From CAYRIF01 sp964424205 (GTDB lineage Bacteria; Bacteroidota; Bacteroidia; Cytophagales; Cyclobacteriaceae), in assembly GCA_964424205.1 (NCBI GenBank), contig CAYRIF010000192.1:1-7201 (forward strand): a stretch of 7,201 nucleotides of DNA, in the 5' to 3' direction. The notes beneath the pieces were generated by a model. It made no database searches and was not told where the DNA came from. It saw only the letters and a program-made list of their open reading frames with translations. Position 1 is the first letter of the stretch. Every line of letters starts with the position of its first letter. The translations under genes and the position numbers were made by a program. Positions 6,432-7,201 of the stretch are shown in pieces.

Positions 6432-6618
6432 CTTATACCATTGTAATTTTAAAATGCCGTATAAATAATCTAAATTATTTTTTGTTCAGGTGAGGCATAA
6501 AATCCAAGCATGGCATCGCTACGGTTTAATTTTATACAGATACATGGGCGAACCCGCCTTCCAGCGGGCAGGGAAGAAACGGATTGTGTGCGGTATTTTA
6601 AAATTAGAATGGTGTAGG
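6432..6618 (+). repeat. 187-bp element bounded by a 32-position inverted repeat; candidate structured RNA or MITE
   Basis: The arm 6432-6463 pairs with 6587-6618. Of 32 positions, 26 are Watson-Crick, five are G-T and one is a G-G mismatch (6443/6607). All five G-T positions are stable G-U pairs in plus-strand RNA but A-C mismatches in minus-strand RNA, which hints that the plus-strand transcript is what folds. Pairing continues inward at 6467-6471/6581-6585 (one G-U) and 6481-6487/6573-6579 (one G-G). Two internal hairpins fit: 6495-6503/6529-6537, with one C-A mismatch, and 6553-6557/6564-6568. The element starts 7 nt after the GreA-like stop codon. No clear target-site duplication was seen, and no U-tract follows it. 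It could be a small RNA, a 3' UTR structure or a decayed non-autonomous transposon. Confidence 0.6.
6553..6568 (+). repeat. GC-rich hairpin within the 187-bp element
   Basis: CCCGC (6553-6557) and GCGGG (6564-6568) form a perfect 5-bp GC stem around the loop CTTCCA. The surrounding 40 bases (6541-6580) contain 25 G or C, unlike the AT-rich flanks. The loop bases CTTCC (58-62) can also pair with GGAAG at 6572-6576, so a pseudoknot or an alternative fold is conceivable. Confidence 0.5.
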
Positions 6619-6630
6619 GAGTAAATTTCG

Positions 6631-6663
6631 TTTGGTTTAGGATAAAAAAATTAACAACCTTTG
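6631..6663 (+). promoter_or_regulatory. candidate promoter for the small membrane-protein genes
   Basis: TTTG at 6631-6634 and AACCTTTG at 6656-6663 fit the Bacteroidota -33/-7 pattern (TTTG, TAnnTTTG) with one mismatch in the -7 element and a 21-nt gap. Transcription would start near 6670, about 30 nt before the ATG at 6700. This is a weak, pattern-only call. Confidence 0.3.
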
Positions 6664-6699
6664 TGACAAAAAAAAAATAATATCGAAATCTAATAAACA

Positions 6700-6756
6700 A
6701 TGCAAGAAGTCAATCCCGGAATAGCGATGCAAGTCTATACTTTGTCCTGGTTTTAA
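6700..6756 (+). CDS. 18-codon ORF preceding, and possibly the displaced N-terminus of, the small membrane protein
   Basis: The ORF reads MQEVNPGIAMQVYTLSWF and stops at TAA 6754-6756. That stop shares its last base with the ATG of the next ORF (TAATG), a layout typical of translational coupling. Alternatively it is the true N-terminus of the next protein, separated by an indel. The downstream frame reads YFVLVL immediately before its ATG, which would complete a membrane helix that is otherwise cut to about ten residues. Changing frame near 6736-6741 joins VY to FVLVLMAVF smoothly. The sequence cannot distinguish a leader peptide from a frameshift (natural or a sequencing error). Confidence 0.35.
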   Translation: MQEVNPGIAMQVYTLSWF

Positions 6757-6938
6757 TGGCAGTATTTACACTGGTTTTTGGAGCAAAAGACATATACCAA
6801 GGGGTTAAACAAAAAGGTAAATGGGCAAAAACAGCTGCAATACTTATGGGTATTTTGGTTCTTCTGTTGCTAATTGGTGGTATTCTACTTTATATGTATG
6901 CTGTCGCCTTATCCAATGCCTTTAAAATGGGATTATAG
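6756..6938 (+). CDS. small membrane protein of unknown function (N-terminus possibly frameshifted off)
   Basis: The 60 residues from ATG 6756 match no family I recognise. There is a short hydrophobic start (MAVFTLVFGA), a polar basic loop (about 11-26, including KQKGKWAK) and a strong membrane helix (about 27-52, AAILMGILVLLLLIGG and onward). The frame stays open upstream to 6681 without ATG, and its bases just before the start encode YFVLVL, so the intact gene probably had a full first helix and began at 6700 in the other frame. That would make it a two-helix protein with a cytoplasmic basic loop. It ends 2 bp before the next ORF, so the two are probably co-transcribed. Confidence 0.55.
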   Translation: MAVFTLVFGAKDIYQGVKQKGKWAKTAAILMGILVLLLLIGGILLYMYAVALSNAFKMGL

Positions 6939-6940
6939 CT

Positions 6941-7201
6941 ATGAAAATTTTGAAAATGCAGTATATAATTTATCTATCAGGAACACTGCTAATATCTAGT
7001 ATTGCAATCTATTTATATACCATTTCTATTATAAGTCCGCTTGATTATTACAACATATACGATTTACAAATTGGGTTGTCTGTAGCAAGTATAGAATACC
7101 TCTTTTTTTTGATGATAACGACCTTATTTCTAAAAAAAATTATTCGGAAAAAATGGCGAATAGTATTGGTTGTACTTTGCTACATAATAATGCTACAAGA
7201 A
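6941..7201 (+). CDS. membrane protein of unknown function, 3' end outside the window
   Basis: The frame is open from ATG 6941 to the last base, giving 87 codons and no stop, so the gene is partial. The sequence is strongly hydrophobic, with likely membrane helices at about residues 8-31, 52-66 and 73-85. A basic stretch KKIIRKKWR (65-73) lies between the last two and suggests a cytoplasmic loop. No family is recognised. The start has no Shine-Dalgarno motif, but it follows the previous stop by 2 nt, as expected for a coupled downstream gene of the same small operon. Confidence 0.6.
   Translation, partial: MKILKMQYIIYLSGTLLISSIAIYLYTISIISPLDYYNIYDLQIGLSVASIEYLFFLMITTLFLKKIIRKKWRIVLVVLCYIIMLQE

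Larger units (their letters stand above)
6425..6699. other. gene-free stretch carrying a long inverted-repeat element
   Basis: No convincing coding sequence lies here. Minus-strand codons at 6470-6700 are open for 76 residues, but most of that frame coincides with the inverted-repeat element and the predicted sequence looks non-protein-like. The stretch holds the 187-bp structured element, its GC-rich hairpin and a candidate promoter for the downstream small genes. Confidence 0.6.

Noticed and set aside
6432..6618. 6S RNA as the identity of the 187-nt element
   Set aside because: The length and long closing stem are suggestive, but the predicted two-hairpin interior does not show the single central bubble plus terminal stem of 6S RNA, and no consensus bases could be matched.
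6432..6618. Element as a standard insertion sequence
   Set aside because: It is too short for a transposase, no transposase remnant was seen, and the flanks (AGCTAA on the left, GAGTAA on the right) are not a clean target-site duplication.
6470..6700. Minus-strand 76-codon open frame in the gap after the GreA-like gene
   Set aside because: It mostly coincides with the inverted-repeat element and reads through its arm and GC-rich hairpin. It starts with Phe/Tyr runs produced by AT-rich DNA and shows no recognisable protein features.

Overview
The window is AT-rich, compact and looks chromosomal. The family content points to a member of the Bacteroidota: an RsmA opening with MKVKPKKHLGQHFL, an MgtE transporter directly behind it, a secreted protein whose signal peptide ends in NAQ, and a short GreA-like protein of a type common in that phylum. 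Most starts lack a Shine-Dalgarno sequence, which is also usual for Bacteroidota. The genus cannot be fixed from the sequence.

Positions 1-4296 are a conserved housekeeping block. pdxA (vitamin B6 synthesis) lies on the minus strand. It diverges across about 59 bp from a tightly packed plus-strand run: rsmA (16S rRNA dimethyltransferase), mgtE (gated Mg2+ channel, overlapping the end of rsmA and probably starting at TTG) and a D-2-hydroxyacid dehydrogenase without an ACT domain. The three plus-strand genes are probably one transcription unit. PdxA and RsmA have the same adjacency in Escherichia coli, but there they are co-directional.

Positions 4297-6424 hold single genes. A membrane-anchored pentapeptide-repeat protein (two TM helices, then 24 uninterrupted pentapeptides) converges on a small secreted DUF4177-like protein, with an imperfect inverted repeat between the two. 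The secreted gene in turn diverges from a GreA/GreB-like protein that keeps an acidic pair with the spacing of the GreA tip residues.

Positions 6425-7201 are the least ordinary part. A gene-free stretch of about 275-330 bp contains a 187-bp element (6432-6618) closed by a 32-position inverted repeat. Nearly all its non-Watson-Crick positions are G-U pairs when read as plus-strand RNA, and it encloses a GC-rich hairpin. It could be a structured RNA or a small non-autonomous mobile element. After it come two small membrane-protein genes. The first appears to have its N-terminus split off by a frame change (an 18-codon ORF ending TAATG on the next start), and the second runs off the window end. 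No CRISPR array, tRNA, rRNA, transposase gene or defence system was recognised.
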